A stretch of DNA of 64,000 bases from Cumulibacter sp047975195 (GCA_047975195.1 JBKEDB010000025.1:1-64000), one strand, 5' to 3'. Shown: positions 7,550-16,027, numbered from the stretch's first letter. The notes: generated from the letters alone by a model not told the origin. Numbers and translations are program-made.

Positions 7550-8509
7550 TTATTCGGTGATTTCCTCGGGCAGACCAAACTCGGCGAAGACCCTCGGCCC
7601 CATGAAATGTGTGATCGCGCTGATCCTTCCGCCCTCCAGATCGAGCACGTGGATCGCGAACGGTTCCCAACGCCCGTCGCCGAGATCGTGATACACCGCC
7701 ACGGCGGGTTGCCCATTCGCCCCGACGATAATGGTGCGTGAGTTGCGGCAGATCTGCCCGGGGCCGCGCCACCAGCGTTCGATGTTCGCTGCACCGCAGA
7801 ACCACAGGTTGTACGGCGGCATGCTGAACTGGGCATCATCGCGCAGCAGCGCGACCAGCCGCTCGACGTCATATGCTTCGAACGCGCGCACATAGTTCGT
7901 CAGGAGTGCCTGATCGTCTGTGTCGGACGACTGCGGCGACTTGCTCAGCGCCATCGCCTTGCGGCCGCGCTGGAGCGCTGAATTGACTGCGCTCACCGAT
8001 ACTTCGAGTAGATCAGCACACTCCTGTGCCGACCACGCCAACACATCGCGCAGAATCAGGATGACCCGCTGGCGTGCCGGCAGGACTTGCAACGCCGCGA
8101 CAAATGCCAGCCGGACGCTTTCACGCATCTCGATAGCGGAGGCAGGATCGTCCGGGGACGACCACGCGGCATCGCTGATGGGACCGATCCAGACGTCCTC
8201 ACCGCGAGTGGTCAGGGCGCTCCCGTCGACCGGTATATCCCCGGCAGCGCTGAGATCCATCGGCAACGAGCGACGCTGCGGGGCTCGTCGCATATCGAGG
8301 CACACATTAGTCGCGATCTTGTACAGCCACGTCCGTAACGACGAGCGGTTCTCGAAACCTTCGGCGTTCTGCCACGCGCGGACCATCGTTTCTTGGACGG
8401 CATCTTCAGCCTCGGCGTACGAACCGAAGTAGCAGTAGCAGAAGCCGATAAGTTCTGCGCGATAGGTCTCGGCGTCGATCGTGATCGTGCTGGTCATGGG
8501 CCGACTCAT
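7550..8509 (-). CDS. ECF RNA polymerase sigma factor with C-terminal SnoaL-like domain (SigG/SigX5-like)
   Basis: About 319 residues. Region 2 spans about 14-80 (YFGSYAEAEDAVQETMVRAW, then SLRTWLYKIATNVCLD). Region 4 is near 150-195 (LPARQRVILILRDVLAWSAQE, then VSAVNSALQRGR). The last 100 residues (YVRAFEAYDVERLVALL, PPYNLWFCG) are a SnoaL/NTF2-like domain typical of this ECF branch, which usually lacks a classical anti-sigma partner and uses the tail for control. The ATG at 8509 was chosen because upstream codons are not family-like; 8497 is equally possible, and neither has a good ribosome site. The next gene in the unit is the frameshifted reductase; such pairs recur in actinomycetes. Confidence 0.87.
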   Translation of the reverse strand: MSRPMTSTITIDAETYRAELIGFCYCYFGSYAEAEDAVQETMVRAWQNAEGFENRSSLRTWLYKIATNVCLDMRRAPQRRSLPMDLSAAGDIPVDGSALTTRGEDVWIGPISDAAWSSPDDPASAIEMRESVRLAFVAALQVLPARQRVILILRDVLAWSAQECADLLEVSVSAVNSALQRGRKAMALSKSPQSSDTDDQALLTNYVRAFEAYDVERLVALLRDDAQFSMPPYNLWFCGAANIERWWRGPGQICRNSRTIIVGANGQPAVAVYHDLGDGRWEPFAIHVLDLEGGRISAITHFMGPRVFAEFGLPEEITE

Positions 8510-8568
8510 GGCACGCGAGCGGCCAGAAACAGCGTTGGAGCCCTCGCGCCACCTCGCCGCGCCGGGCG

Positions 8569-10155
8569 CTACGTGGTGGTGCAGGTAAAGCTGCTGGATT
8601 GGTCTTGGTCCCCGCCGGTGTACTTCGGCCATGCCGGATACTCGCACAGCGGCATCTGACGACCGAGCGTGTCCGGGTTCGCGTCGGTGGCGATGGGATC
8701 GGCCGGTGCCTCGCCATCCAGCACCCAGGTTTCGAGTGCTCCGAGCGAGTCCCAGGTCAGATCGAACGCACCCGCGCCATGCCCGTAGCCGGGCTGAATG
8801 TAGTAAAGCGCGAACGTCGACAAGCCCGCGCCGTACCGCTCGCCGAGCTTCTCGACGTACGAGGTGGTCATCGACGGCGGGACGAGGTTATCGGTGCTGC
8901 CCTGCACGATGATGAGCTTTCCGCCGCCCTTGCGGAACGTGTCGACGTTCTCATCGGCCGCGTCGTACAACTTCGACAAGGCCTTGATCTCGGATTTCCA
9001 GTCCGTGTAGTCGAACGTGGCTGGGTCGATCGATTTATCGCGCGCGATGAAGTACGGCCAGGTGCCGTTGCGGAAATAGGTGTAGCTGTTGATGGTGTGC
9101 TCGTCCAGTCCGGCACCCTGCAGTACCGGGTACGGTCCGGCCGAGGAGACTGCATTGGCGAGCTTGAAGTCGAAGTAGAACGGCGTGGCGGCGGTCTGGA
9201 TAGTGTTGATCTGCGCCGACGAGAGGCATGAATCGCCGGAGTCGGTCCCATCCGTACAGCGCAGAATCTGCACACTGTACGCCGTGTCGCACGCCGCAGT
9301 GTCCGAGATAACCCCGTCGGAGACTCCGTCGAGACCGTCGCAGACGCCGAGCACCGAGTCATGAAGCAGTTGTTGTTTGGCGGGATTGAGCGACCCTCCG
9401 GGGCTGTCCCACGCTTGGAGGGTGGCATGCCAGCTGATCGGAAGCGCTGGGTTCTGTGCTGCGGGGTAGTAGGCGATGATCCCGTCGTAATCCTCGCCGT
9501 ACCGCTGCGCTGCAACGAGTGCTTCGTGCCCGCCTTTGGAGCCGCCGGCGAAGAATTGCTGAGCGGGTAGTTGCGCGTAGTAGTCATCTATGATGGCCAT
9601 CGCTGTGTCACGCGTCTTCTTCACCGCATCACCGGCGTAGTTCGCGAGCGCCTCGTCGGTCAGACCGAACGATCCGGCCGGCTGCTTGCCGACTGCCGTA
9701 CCCGAATCACTACCGAAGGTCACGTAGCCGCGTTCGAGGGGAGTGGCCGGCGCGGCATCGGTCGGCTCATTGCCCGTACCAGGCACGTTGCCCAAACCGT
9801 CAACGACAACGCCGTTGAATCCGCCGCCGCCGAAATGCATCGATCGGCCGTTCCAGTCGCTGGGCAGATTGAGGGCGATGTTGATCTCTGGTGCGTTGCT
9901 GACCGGATCGATGTGTGCTTTGACTGCGCAGAACTCCGGCTGGTCGCTGGTAGTTACGATGAGCGTGGCGGTGTCGACCACGGCGCCGTCGGTTGCCGCG
10001 CCGATCTGTTTCGCGTTGACGACCGTACCTTCGAGTGCCTCGCACGAGGCCGCCACGTCGTTCACCGACTCTTCAGCGCCCGCGGTCGTCAATGGGGCCA
10101 ATGCCGCCGCGAGCACGCCAGCCAGCAGGATGCTCGCGCGGCGAATTCGGGTCAT
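8569..10155 (-). CDS. secreted tannase/feruloyl-esterase family hydrolase
   Basis: A 528-residue protein with an N-terminal signal peptide (basic start, hydrophobic core, probable cut after AGA at 27). The nucleophile elbow is GGSKGGH with Ser206, the acid may be the Asp in STDNLVPP (about 418), and the His is His459 in PGYGHGAG. Paired cysteines, including those in the C-terminal LCEYP and FTCTTT segments, fit disulphides in an exported enzyme. The family hydrolyses ester bonds of plant phenolics or related aromatic esters; the actual substrate is not readable. A GGAGGGG ribosome site supports the ATG at 10155. It ends 59 nt before the sigma factor start; the same orientation allows co-transcription. 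Confidence 0.85.
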   Translation of the reverse strand: MTRIRRASILLAGVLAAALAPLTTAGAEESVNDVAASCEALEGTVVNAKQIGAATDGAVVDTATLIVTTSDQPEFCAVKAHIDPVSNAPEINIALNLPSDWNGRSMHFGGGGFNGVVVDGLGNVPGTGNEPTDAAPATPLERGYVTFGSDSGTAVGKQPAGSFGLTDEALANYAGDAVKKTRDTAMAIIDDYYAQLPAQQFFAGGSKGGHEALVAAQRYGEDYDGIIAYYPAAQNPALPISWHATLQAWDSPGGSLNPAKQQLLHDSVLGVCDGLDGVSDGVISDTAACDTAYSVQILRCTDGTDSGDSCLSSAQINTIQTAATPFYFDFKLANAVSSAGPYPVLQGAGLDEHTINSYTYFRNGTWPYFIARDKSIDPATFDYTDWKSEIKALSKLYDAADENVDTFRKGGGKLIIVQGSTDNLVPPSMTTSYVEKLGERYGAGLSTFALYYIQPGYGHGAGAFDLTWDSLGALETWVLDGEAPADPIATDANPDTLGRQMPLCEYPAWPKYTGGDQDQSSSFTCTTT

Positions 10156-10248
10156 GGACGGCCCCTCCAGAAGTCGGCTCGTCCACGGTGTCAGCAGATG
10201 ACCGAGGTGTCAACTCCAAGGGCCGGAACACGATCCCAGGGGTTGAAG

Positions 10249-10267
10249 TTAGGGTAGCCTTGCATGT
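10249..10267. promoter_or_regulatory. candidate iron box (DtxR/IdeR-type) before the siderophore-interacting protein
   Basis: The sequence TTAGGGTAGCCTTGCATGT matches the TTAGGTTAGSCTAACCTAA iron-box consensus at about 13 of 19 positions, with the left half (TTAGGnTAG) almost complete. It ends 28 nt before the start codon of the siderophore-interacting protein, where a repressor would block transcription. TAGCCT at 10255-10260 could serve as -10 box. The match is partial, so this is a candidate. Confidence 0.5.
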
Positions 10268-10295
10268 TTGGCAGCGGTAGTAGGGGAGTGTGCAG

Positions 10296-11126
10296 ATGGC
10301 TCGTGCAGGTCGCAAGGTCCGCCCGCAGCAGGTTCTTGAGGTATTGGAAAGCGAATGGATCGCCCCGCGCATGATCCGTGTGTGGATCGGGGGTCCGAAC
10401 ATCGCGGACGTCGAGATAGGCGACAAGACAGACCACTACGTGAAGATCTGGTTCGTCAAACCAGAACTCGGGCTGCAGCCGCCGTACGACGTGGCAGCGC
10501 TGCGCGAATCGCTCGCGCCGGACGATCTGCCGGTCACTCGCACCTACACCCTCGCGGTGATCGAACCGGACCGGATCGCCATCGATTTCGTGGTGCACGG
10601 CGACGTGGGAATCGCTGGACCCTGGGCCGCGAACGCGAAGCCCAAAGACGCGGTCGTGCTGAGCGGACCCGGCGGCGCCTACGCTCCGGACACCTCTGCC
10701 GACTGGCATCTGTTCGCCGGTGACGAAACCGCGATTCCCGCGATCGCCGCCGCACTCAGGCGACTGGCCTCTCGCGCGCCCGATGCGAAGGGAGTTGTCT
10801 ACCTCGAAGTAGACGACGCACGGGACGAGCTCGCGTTGACAGCACCCTCAGGCGTGTCCATCACCTGGCTATACCGAGGTAGCGCGGCGCCCGGTTCGGT
10901 GAGCGTGCTGTCGGACGCCGTTGCCGCCCATCCGTTCGATTCCGGACGCGTATCGGTGTTCGCCCACGGCGAGCGCGAGTGTATGAAGGCGATTCGGGAT
11001 GTGCTCAAGGCGCATGCCGTGCCGCGTGCTGACCTATCGCTGTCGGGCTATTGGGCGTACGGACGCACCGAGGACCGATTCCAAGCGGAGAAACTCGAGC
11101 CGATCGGCGTGATCTTCGAGAACTGA
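10296..11126 (+). CDS. siderophore-interacting protein (FAD/NAD(P)H ferric-siderophore reductase)
   Basis: A 276-residue cytoplasmic flavoprotein expected to reduce ferric siderophores so that iron is released. The FAD-binding RTYTL is at 82-86, the phosphate-binding HGDVGIAGPW follows, then the NAD(P)H domain with LFAGDETAIPAIAA. The C-terminal GYWAYGRTEDRF matches the closing element of the family. I prefer the ATG at 10296, 7 nt after AGGGGAG, over the GTG at 10290. It is a single gene with a possible iron box directly upstream, consistent with iron-limited expression. Confidence 0.92.
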   Translation: MARAGRKVRPQQVLEVLESEWIAPRMIRVWIGGPNIADVEIGDKTDHYVKIWFVKPELGLQPPYDVAALRESLAPDDLPVTRTYTLAVIEPDRIAIDFVVHGDVGIAGPWAANAKPKDAVVLSGPGGAYAPDTSADWHLFAGDETAIPAIAAALRRLASRAPDAKGVVYLEVDDARDELALTAPSGVSITWLYRGSAAPGSVSVLSDAVAAHPFDSGRVSVFAHGERECMKAIRDVLKAHAVPRADLSLSGYWAYGRTEDRFQAEKLEPIGVIFEN

Positions 11127-11198
11127 CGGTGATCGATCTGACCGGTGATTCCCGCGCCGCCCCGGTAGAATGATAAGCGGAGCACCGCTACGAGGCTC

Positions 11199-11239
11199 GC
11201 GGACGAGGGAGCAGTACCCGCACTGGACAAGACTGACTC
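11199..11239 (+). promoter_or_regulatory. guanidine-III riboswitch (ykkC-III)
   Basis: This 41-nt stretch shares the conserved GGACGAGG, TACCCG and GGACAAGAC blocks of the guanidine-III class. Pairing supports it: GCGG (11199-11202) with CCGC (11218-11221), and GAGCAGT (11209-11215) with ACTGACTC (11232-11239, one bulged A), which interlock as the H-type pseudoknot of this class. The ribosome site GGGAG of the first SMR gene begins 4 nt after the pseudoknot, so guanidine binding probably controls translation. A TAGAAT hexamer at 11166-11171 could be the -10 box of the leader. Confidence 0.92.
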
Positions 11240-11257
11240 ACTGGGAGTGATGACGTC

Positions 11258-11572
11258 GTGGCCTGGTTCGTCTTGATTGCGTCGGGGATGTTGGAGGCCG
11301 TCTGGGCCTCAGCCCTGGCTGCCTCGCAGCGATTTACTCGCTGGCGCCCCACCGTGCTGTTTCTGATATCGATGACCGTGAGCATGCTCGGTCTTGCCTG
11401 GGCGATGCGTAGCTTGCCGACCGGCACGGCGTACGCCGTGTGGGTCGGAATTGGCGCCACTCTCACAGTGCTCTGGGGCGTCGTCACCAAACAGGAGCGC
11501 CTCACGCTCGCCCGCGGGATGCTGCTGATCCTGCTGGTCGGCTCGGTCATCGGGCTCAAGGCGGTGAGTTAG
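11258..11572 (+). CDS. SMR-family guanidinium exporter subunit 1
   Basis: A 104-residue four-helix small multidrug resistance protein starting at GTG after GGGAG. The essential membrane glutamate is Glu13 in MLEAVWASAL and GTAYAVWVGIG (about 56-66) is the SugE/Gdx-subclass signature. Together with the guanidine-III riboswitch directly upstream this indicates export of guanidinium in exchange for protons. The stop is 2 nt before the start of a second, similar gene, so the pair probably forms a heterodimer in the cytoplasmic membrane, as in other paired SMR systems. Confidence 0.92.
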   Translation: MAWFVLIASGMLEAVWASALAASQRFTRWRPTVLFLISMTVSMLGLAWAMRSLPTGTAYAVWVGIGATLTVLWGVVTKQERLTLARGMLLILLVGSVIGLKAVS

Positions 11573-11574
11573 TG

Positions 11575-11943
11575 ATGCCGTGGATCGTATTGCTGATCAG
11601 CGCCGTATTCGAAGCCGTGTGGGCCACCGCGCTGGGGCTCTCCGACGGGTTCACCAAGCTCGGTCCGAGCCTCGTGTTCGTCGGTGCCGTCATCGTGAGC
11701 ATGCTCGGCCTTGGGTATGCGGCAAGCCATATCCCGATTGGGACGGCGTACGCGGTGTGGACCGGGACTGGGGCCGCGCTGACCGTCACGTATGCGATGA
11801 CGACCGGCCAGGAGGTGGCCTCTATCGGCAAGATCGTGTTTATCGCAGGCATCGTCGCCGCCGTGGTTGGCCTCAAACTGGTGCCGGAAGGTTCGCCGAA
11901 GAAGGGTGCCGCGGTTGCCGAACCCACGGCTGAGGAAGCATAA
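11575..11943 (+). CDS. SMR-family guanidinium exporter subunit 2
   Basis: A 122-residue SMR protein, paralogous to the gene 2 nt upstream. Glu13 lies in VFEAVWATAL, GTAYAVWTGTG is the Gdx-type signature, and four hydrophobic helices are clear. A charged tail (GSPKKGAAVAEPTAEEA) extends about 15 residues beyond the usual end and would face the cytoplasm. Translation is probably coupled to the first subunit and both are under the riboswitch. Paired SMR genes usually need both products for transport; that is family knowledge, not visible here. Confidence 0.92.
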   Translation: MPWIVLLISAVFEAVWATALGLSDGFTKLGPSLVFVGAVIVSMLGLGYAASHIPIGTAYAVWTGTGAALTVTYAMTTGQEVASIGKIVFIAGIVAAVVGLKLVPEGSPKKGAAVAEPTAEEA

Positions 11944-11963
11944 CCGCCGCTGACAAAGCACCA

Positions 11964-12004
11964 ACGTCAATGGCGCCGATCGAATCGATCGGCGCCATTG
12001 ACGT
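11964..12004. terminator. perfect 41-nt palindromic hairpin between convergent genes
   Basis: ACGTCAATGGCGCCGATCGA and its exact reverse complement flank a single A. The element lies 20 nt after the second SMR gene and 16 nt before the end of the convergent P450 gene, so it can terminate transcription from both sides. There is no T-tract. Confidence 0.8.
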
Positions 12005-12019
12005 CGTCTTGCCGCTTAC

Positions 12020-13333
12020 TTACGGGATATGTACCGGAAGACGCTTCACCCCGTTGATGAACTCGCTCTGCAGCAGGACGGGTTCGCCGGTGATAGTCAT
12101 CTTTGGCAGCTTTGTCAGGATCTGGTTGAACATAGCCCGCAACTGCGCTTTCGCGACGCCGTTCCCGAGGCAGAAGTGCACCCCACCACCGCCGAATCCG
12201 ACATGTCCGGACGCCGGACGCTGCAGATCAAAGCGCGTCGGATCTTCGAAGACCTCTTCATCCCGGTTGCCTGAGCAATAGAAGATCACGACTTTGTCGC
12301 CCTTCGGGATCACCTGACCGCGTAGTTCGACGTCCTGGGTGGCGGTGCGTGCGAACTCGATAACCGGCGAGCCGTGCCGCACGAACTCGTCGATCGACTT
12401 CATGATCCGGCCTTCGAAATCCTCCATCAGCCAGTCGCGCTGATCCGGGTGCTCCCACAGCGACATCGTGGTGCGCGTCGTCGTCTGCTTCGTGGTGTCG
12501 TTGCCCGCGACGGCCAGCAGCAGCATCACCGCGGAGACCTCACGCTCGTTCAGTGGACGTCCGAAGACATGTTCGGCGTTGACCAGTGCAGTGGCGATGT
12601 CGTCGGCCGGGTGTTCCCGCTTATAGGCCATCGTCTCCAGGCCGATCTGCGTCACGATCCCGATCTGCTCGAACACGAACTCCTGCGGGTCGCGTCCGCC
12701 GTTGACCTCAGGATCATTTGCGCCGACGAAACCGTCGGCGGCCTTGGCGAACGCCTCGACCTGACTCTCTGGCACGCCGACCATATCCGCGACGGTCAAC
12801 ATGGGTAGTTTCGCGGATACCTCTTCGACGAAGTCGATGTCACCGGCACCGACGACGCGATCGATGATCTCGGCCGCGCGCTGGTTGATCAACTCGTCGA
12901 TCCGCCGTACACCCTTAGGGGTGAAGGCCTGACTCATCACCTTGCGGTACTGCGTGTGCATCGGCGGGTCCATCTCAAGGAATGAGGGTCGCCCGATGGC
13001 CTGCGGGAAGCGCGGACGCAGCATGATGTTGTTGATCTGCTGGTCGGAACTGAACAACTCCTGATTGCGGCTGACGTAGGTGATGTCTTCGGCCTTAACG
13101 ACCGCCCAGAACCCCTGCTCGAAGTGGACGTCGGGACCGTACGCGCCCTCGAACGGCTGGTGCCACGACACGGGGGCGTTCTCTCGCAGCCATTTGAACG
13201 TCGCGTCTCGTTGTTCGAATGGTTTCGACCAGAACGCGGCACTGGAGATGTCTTTGTCGGTGGTGCTCGGTCGGGCAGTGGGGCTCGGAATGCTGACTTC
13301 CGCATCCAACGCTTCGATGTGCACAACAGTCAT
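12020..13333 (-). CDS. cytochrome P450
   Basis: A 437-residue soluble bacterial P450. The I-helix oxygen-activating motif AGNDTT is at 276-281, the K-helix ExxR is EFVR at 316-319, and the haem loop FGGGGVHFCLG has the cysteine ligand at 388. The I-helix and haem-loop style resembles the CYP125/CYP142/CYP124 group that hydroxylates sterol or branched alkyl chains, but the substrate cannot be fixed from sequence. The ATG at 13333 starts the family-like part; GGAG lies about 11 nt upstream. It follows a ferredoxin gene by 38 nt, which is its likely electron donor. Confidence 0.93.
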   Translation of the reverse strand: MTVVHIEALDAEVSIPSPTARPSTTDKDISSAAFWSKPFEQRDATFKWLRENAPVSWHQPFEGAYGPDVHFEQGFWAVVKAEDITYVSRNQELFSSDQQINNIMLRPRFPQAIGRPSFLEMDPPMHTQYRKVMSQAFTPKGVRRIDELINQRAAEIIDRVVGAGDIDFVEEVSAKLPMLTVADMVGVPESQVEAFAKAADGFVGANDPEVNGGRDPQEFVFEQIGIVTQIGLETMAYKREHPADDIATALVNAEHVFGRPLNEREVSAVMLLLAVAGNDTTKQTTTRTTMSLWEHPDQRDWLMEDFEGRIMKSIDEFVRHGSPVIEFARTATQDVELRGQVIPKGDKVVIFYCSGNRDEEVFEDPTRFDLQRPASGHVGFGGGGVHFCLGNGVAKAQLRAMFNQILTKLPKMTITGEPVLLQSEFINGVKRLPVHIP

Positions 13334-13371
13334 AACGGCGATTGCTCCTGATCGTCGGGTTTGGATCCTCG

Positions 13372-13563
13372 TTACTCGACGAGGGAAAGGGCCTGGGTGG
13401 GGCAACTGTCCACGGCCTGTTGAACTTCAGCCATATCGGCGGGATCGACGTCCTCGCGCAGGATGTCGAGATCGCCGTTGTCTTGGATCTCGAAGTACTC
13501 CGGAGCGGCCGCCTCGCACAATCCGTTACTGGTGCACCGGTCGTAGTTACAACTGATTCTCAC
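13372..13563 (-). CDS. 3Fe-4S type ferredoxin
   Basis: A 63-residue ferredoxin with cluster cysteines at 10, 16 and 54 (CTSNGLC and SCPTQAL), the CX5C..CP pattern of small P450-partner ferredoxins. A fifth-position Cys5 precedes them. It starts at GTG (GGGAG upstream) and is followed by the P450 gene, so the two form an operon in which the ferredoxin passes electrons to the P450. No ferredoxin reductase gene is in the window. Confidence 0.92.
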   Translation of the reverse strand: MRISCNYDRCTSNGLCEAAAPEYFEIQDNGDLDILREDVDPADMAEVQQAVDSCPTQALSLVE

Positions 13564-13619
13564 GCGAACTCATAACTCCCAAGATCAAAAGATGACAGAC
13601 GTATCAACTTGAGCTGAAC

Positions 13620-13633
13620 GGTAACGTGTTCCA
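13620..13633. promoter_or_regulatory. possible KstR-like operator upstream of the ferredoxin-P450 operon
   Basis: GGTAACGTGTTCCA matches the TNNAACNNGTTNNA motif of the cholesterol repressor KstR at all defined positions but the first. It lies 57-70 nt upstream of the ferredoxin start. The short motif can arise by chance in 64 kb, so this is only a lead. Confidence 0.3.
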
Positions 13634-13635
13634 CG

Positions 13636-15872
13636 TCACCCTGTCAACGAACCAGGATGCCCGCTCAGAATGACGAGTTCCCGAGTCGCGCGGGTCATGG
13701 CTACGTAGCGATCCACCGCTGCGGTGATGCCCTCGCCGAACCGTTCGGGTTCGCAGAGGACGACCAGGTCAAATTCCAGCCCTTTCGCCTCGACGGGATT
13801 TAGGCTGCTCACCCGATCGGTCGGCTGAAACGACGGATCTCCAATGACGCAGGCCGTACCCTCGCCATGCTCCGCGAGCCACTTGTTCAGGATCTGGGGC
13901 AGCGACGAGGTAGCGGCATGCCGTACACAGATGCCGCTGGAGCGCACCGACATCGGTACGTTCGCGTCGGGTATCGCGGCCTGGATCACCGGGGCAGCTT
14001 CGTCCATCACCTCAGCGGGCGTTCGGTAATTGACGCTCAGCGGCGCGAGGGTGGGACGTGAAATCCCGATGCGCTCGAGTCGTTCGGACCAGGACTCGGT
14101 GAATCCGTGCCGAGCCTGCGCACGATCGCCGACGATCGTCATGCTGCGCGAAGGGCATCGCCGCAGCAGCATTTGCCACTGCGCGTCGGTCAGCTTCTGC
14201 GCTTCATCGACGATGATGTGCGCGAAGGGCCCGGCGAGTTGGTCGATCTGCTGGTGCGGCAGCCCCGCTTCGTCGCTCAGCGCGTCGCCGATATCATCCC
14301 GGCTCAGCATCGACATGACCTGCATCTCGAATCATCAGCGGCGATCAGGTCATCGATCACGTACGACATCTCCGCACGCCGCGCGGCCTCCTCGCGGACC
14401 TTGTGTTGCTCGCGCTTAGCAGCGTCGGGATCGCCGAGCCGTTGCCGGGCAGCGTCCAGAAACGGCAGATCATGCTCGGTCCACGCATAGGGATCGCTGC
14501 GTTGTAGCGCGCGAACCTCCGCGGTCGTTAGCCATGGCGCGCACCTGCGCAGGTACGCCGGAACCGACCACAGGTCAGCGATGACGTCCGTGGCGTGCAA
14601 CAGCGGCCAGGCGGCGTTGAAGGTTGCCGTCAGCTCATGGTTGGCGGCCGCGTCGCGGCGTAATGCATCGAGTGGGACATCCCCGTCGTGCTTGTCGAGC
14701 AGGATGTGCAGCAGTGCCTGCCAGATCACGTCGCGTGCCTCGTTGTGCGGTATTCCCGGCTCGGCCGCGTCGAACGCCGCTGCCCAATCGGTCGGCGTTA
14801 TCCGTACTGTCGCCCAGGCGGTGTCGACCTCCAGCGGCGCAGTGGGCGGCTCCTCGTAGAACCTGACGGCCGATTCGACCACCCCGGCCATCGTCCGTTG
14901 CGCCTTCAGGTCAGCAGTCTGCGGGTCGGCCTCGAGGCCAGCGGCCTCGCCCTCCGGCACGAGCTGACGCAAGGTGCAGGTCTGAACCCCTTCCTCGCCC
15001 AGACTGGGAAGTATGTCCGATACGTATGCCAGGTACGGCTTGTGCGGGCCCACCACAAGTACACCGCCGCGATGATGACCAAGGCGCGGATCGCTATATA
15101 ACAGGTAGGCCGCGCGGTGCAGCGCAACGACGGTTTTCCCGGTTCCCGGGCCGCCGTCCACCACCAGCGTTCCGCGGGATCCGGCTCGAATAATCGCATT
15201 CTGATCAGACTGGATGGTGCCGAGGACGTCGCGCATCCGCGGTGAACGGCTAGCGCCCAGCGTCGCGATGAACGCTGATTGGTCGTCGAGTGCGGCCGTG
15301 TGTGCGAAGGCCGAGTCGGTGAAGACTTCGTCCCAGTAGTCGACGACACGTCCGCGATTCCAGCGAAACCGGCGACGACTGGCCAGGCCCATGGGATCGG
15401 CGTGGGTGGCAGCGAAGAATGGCTCCGCCGCGGGGGTGCGCCAGTCAATCAGCAACTGGTTTCCGGATCGATCGGACAGTCCCGAGCGTCCGATATACCG
15501 GATGACGCCATCGTTCTCGAACACGATACGCCCGAGGCAGAGGTCGAATCCATATTGGCGAACAGTTCGCAGGTTCGCCAATATGCGGCGGATCTGCTGA
15601 TCACGAGCCATAGCGGCTTCGCCGTCGCGCGCTGCGGTGGAACGCAGTTCGTCGAGCCGGCGAGTAAGCGTGGCGACCTGGTCGTCGATGCTTGCGGCAA
15701 TCGCGGCGAAGTGCTGTTCATCGACGCCGGTCAAGTCGGGAACGTCTTTGTGCCGGAGGTTCTCCGGGATGTTGAAGGCGCGTGCCTGATGCGGTCGGGG
15801 TGCCTGCGTCAAAGGTGATCGCTCCGTAGGACGACGGTGGACCTCCGCCGGAGGAGACGGAGGGTTGTCCAT
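13636..15872 (-). pseudogene. helR: HelR/HelD-type RNA polymerase-recycling helicase, split by a one-base frameshift
   Basis: Two overlapping frames, 14304-15872 (522 residues) and 13636-14325 (229 residues), together make one superfamily-1 helicase of about 745 residues. The first part has an N-terminal coil (DEQHFAAIAASIDDQVATL), Walker A GGPGTGKT at 240-247 and APWLTTAEVRAL with YAWTEHDLPFLD. The second has Walker B HIIVDEAQKL and the C-terminal motifs VEAKGLEFDLVVL and YVAMTRATREL. The break is at about 14328: homologues read DDSEM, and the sequence gives TCGAG where TCGGAG is expected, so one G is missing. HelR removes RNA polymerase stalled by rifamycins, and an RAE palindrome directly upstream supports that role. 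The first start (15872) has no clear ribosome site; TTG near 15812 after CGGAG is an alternative. Confidence 0.87.
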
Positions 15873-15883
15873 GGTGCGGCATA

Positions 15884-15910
15884 CCTGGGGTCTTGTGGCA
15901 AGCCCCCAGG
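15884..15910. promoter_or_regulatory. rifamycin-associated element (RAE) upstream of helR
   Basis: The palindrome has 12-bp arms (CCTGGGGTCTTG and CAAGCCCCCAGG, one mismatch) around TGG. Its core GGGTCTTGTGGCAAGCCCC at 15888-15906 differs from the published RAE consensus GGGGCTTGCGGCAAGCCCC at two positions. It ends 11 bp before the first helR start codon. RAEs mark rifamycin-inducible resistance genes in actinomycetes. TAACAT and TATAGC on the minus strand just upstream could be the -10 box. Confidence 0.88.
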
Positions 15911-16027
15911 TGCGCTATATGTTAGAAGTGGCAGTGATCGGTATCCGATCGCTGCCTTTCCCGTTGCGCTGTGCCCGGCGTGAGCATGTCGCCGAGTTCT
16001 CCCTCACTCGCGCAGGCGCGGACCGGA

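Noticed and set aside
15559..15587. Inverted repeat inside helR (GGCGAACAG.. and ..GCGAACCTGC region, with GGCGAAC/GTTCGCC)
   Set aside because: It lies in well-conserved coding sequence and is readily explained by codon choice.
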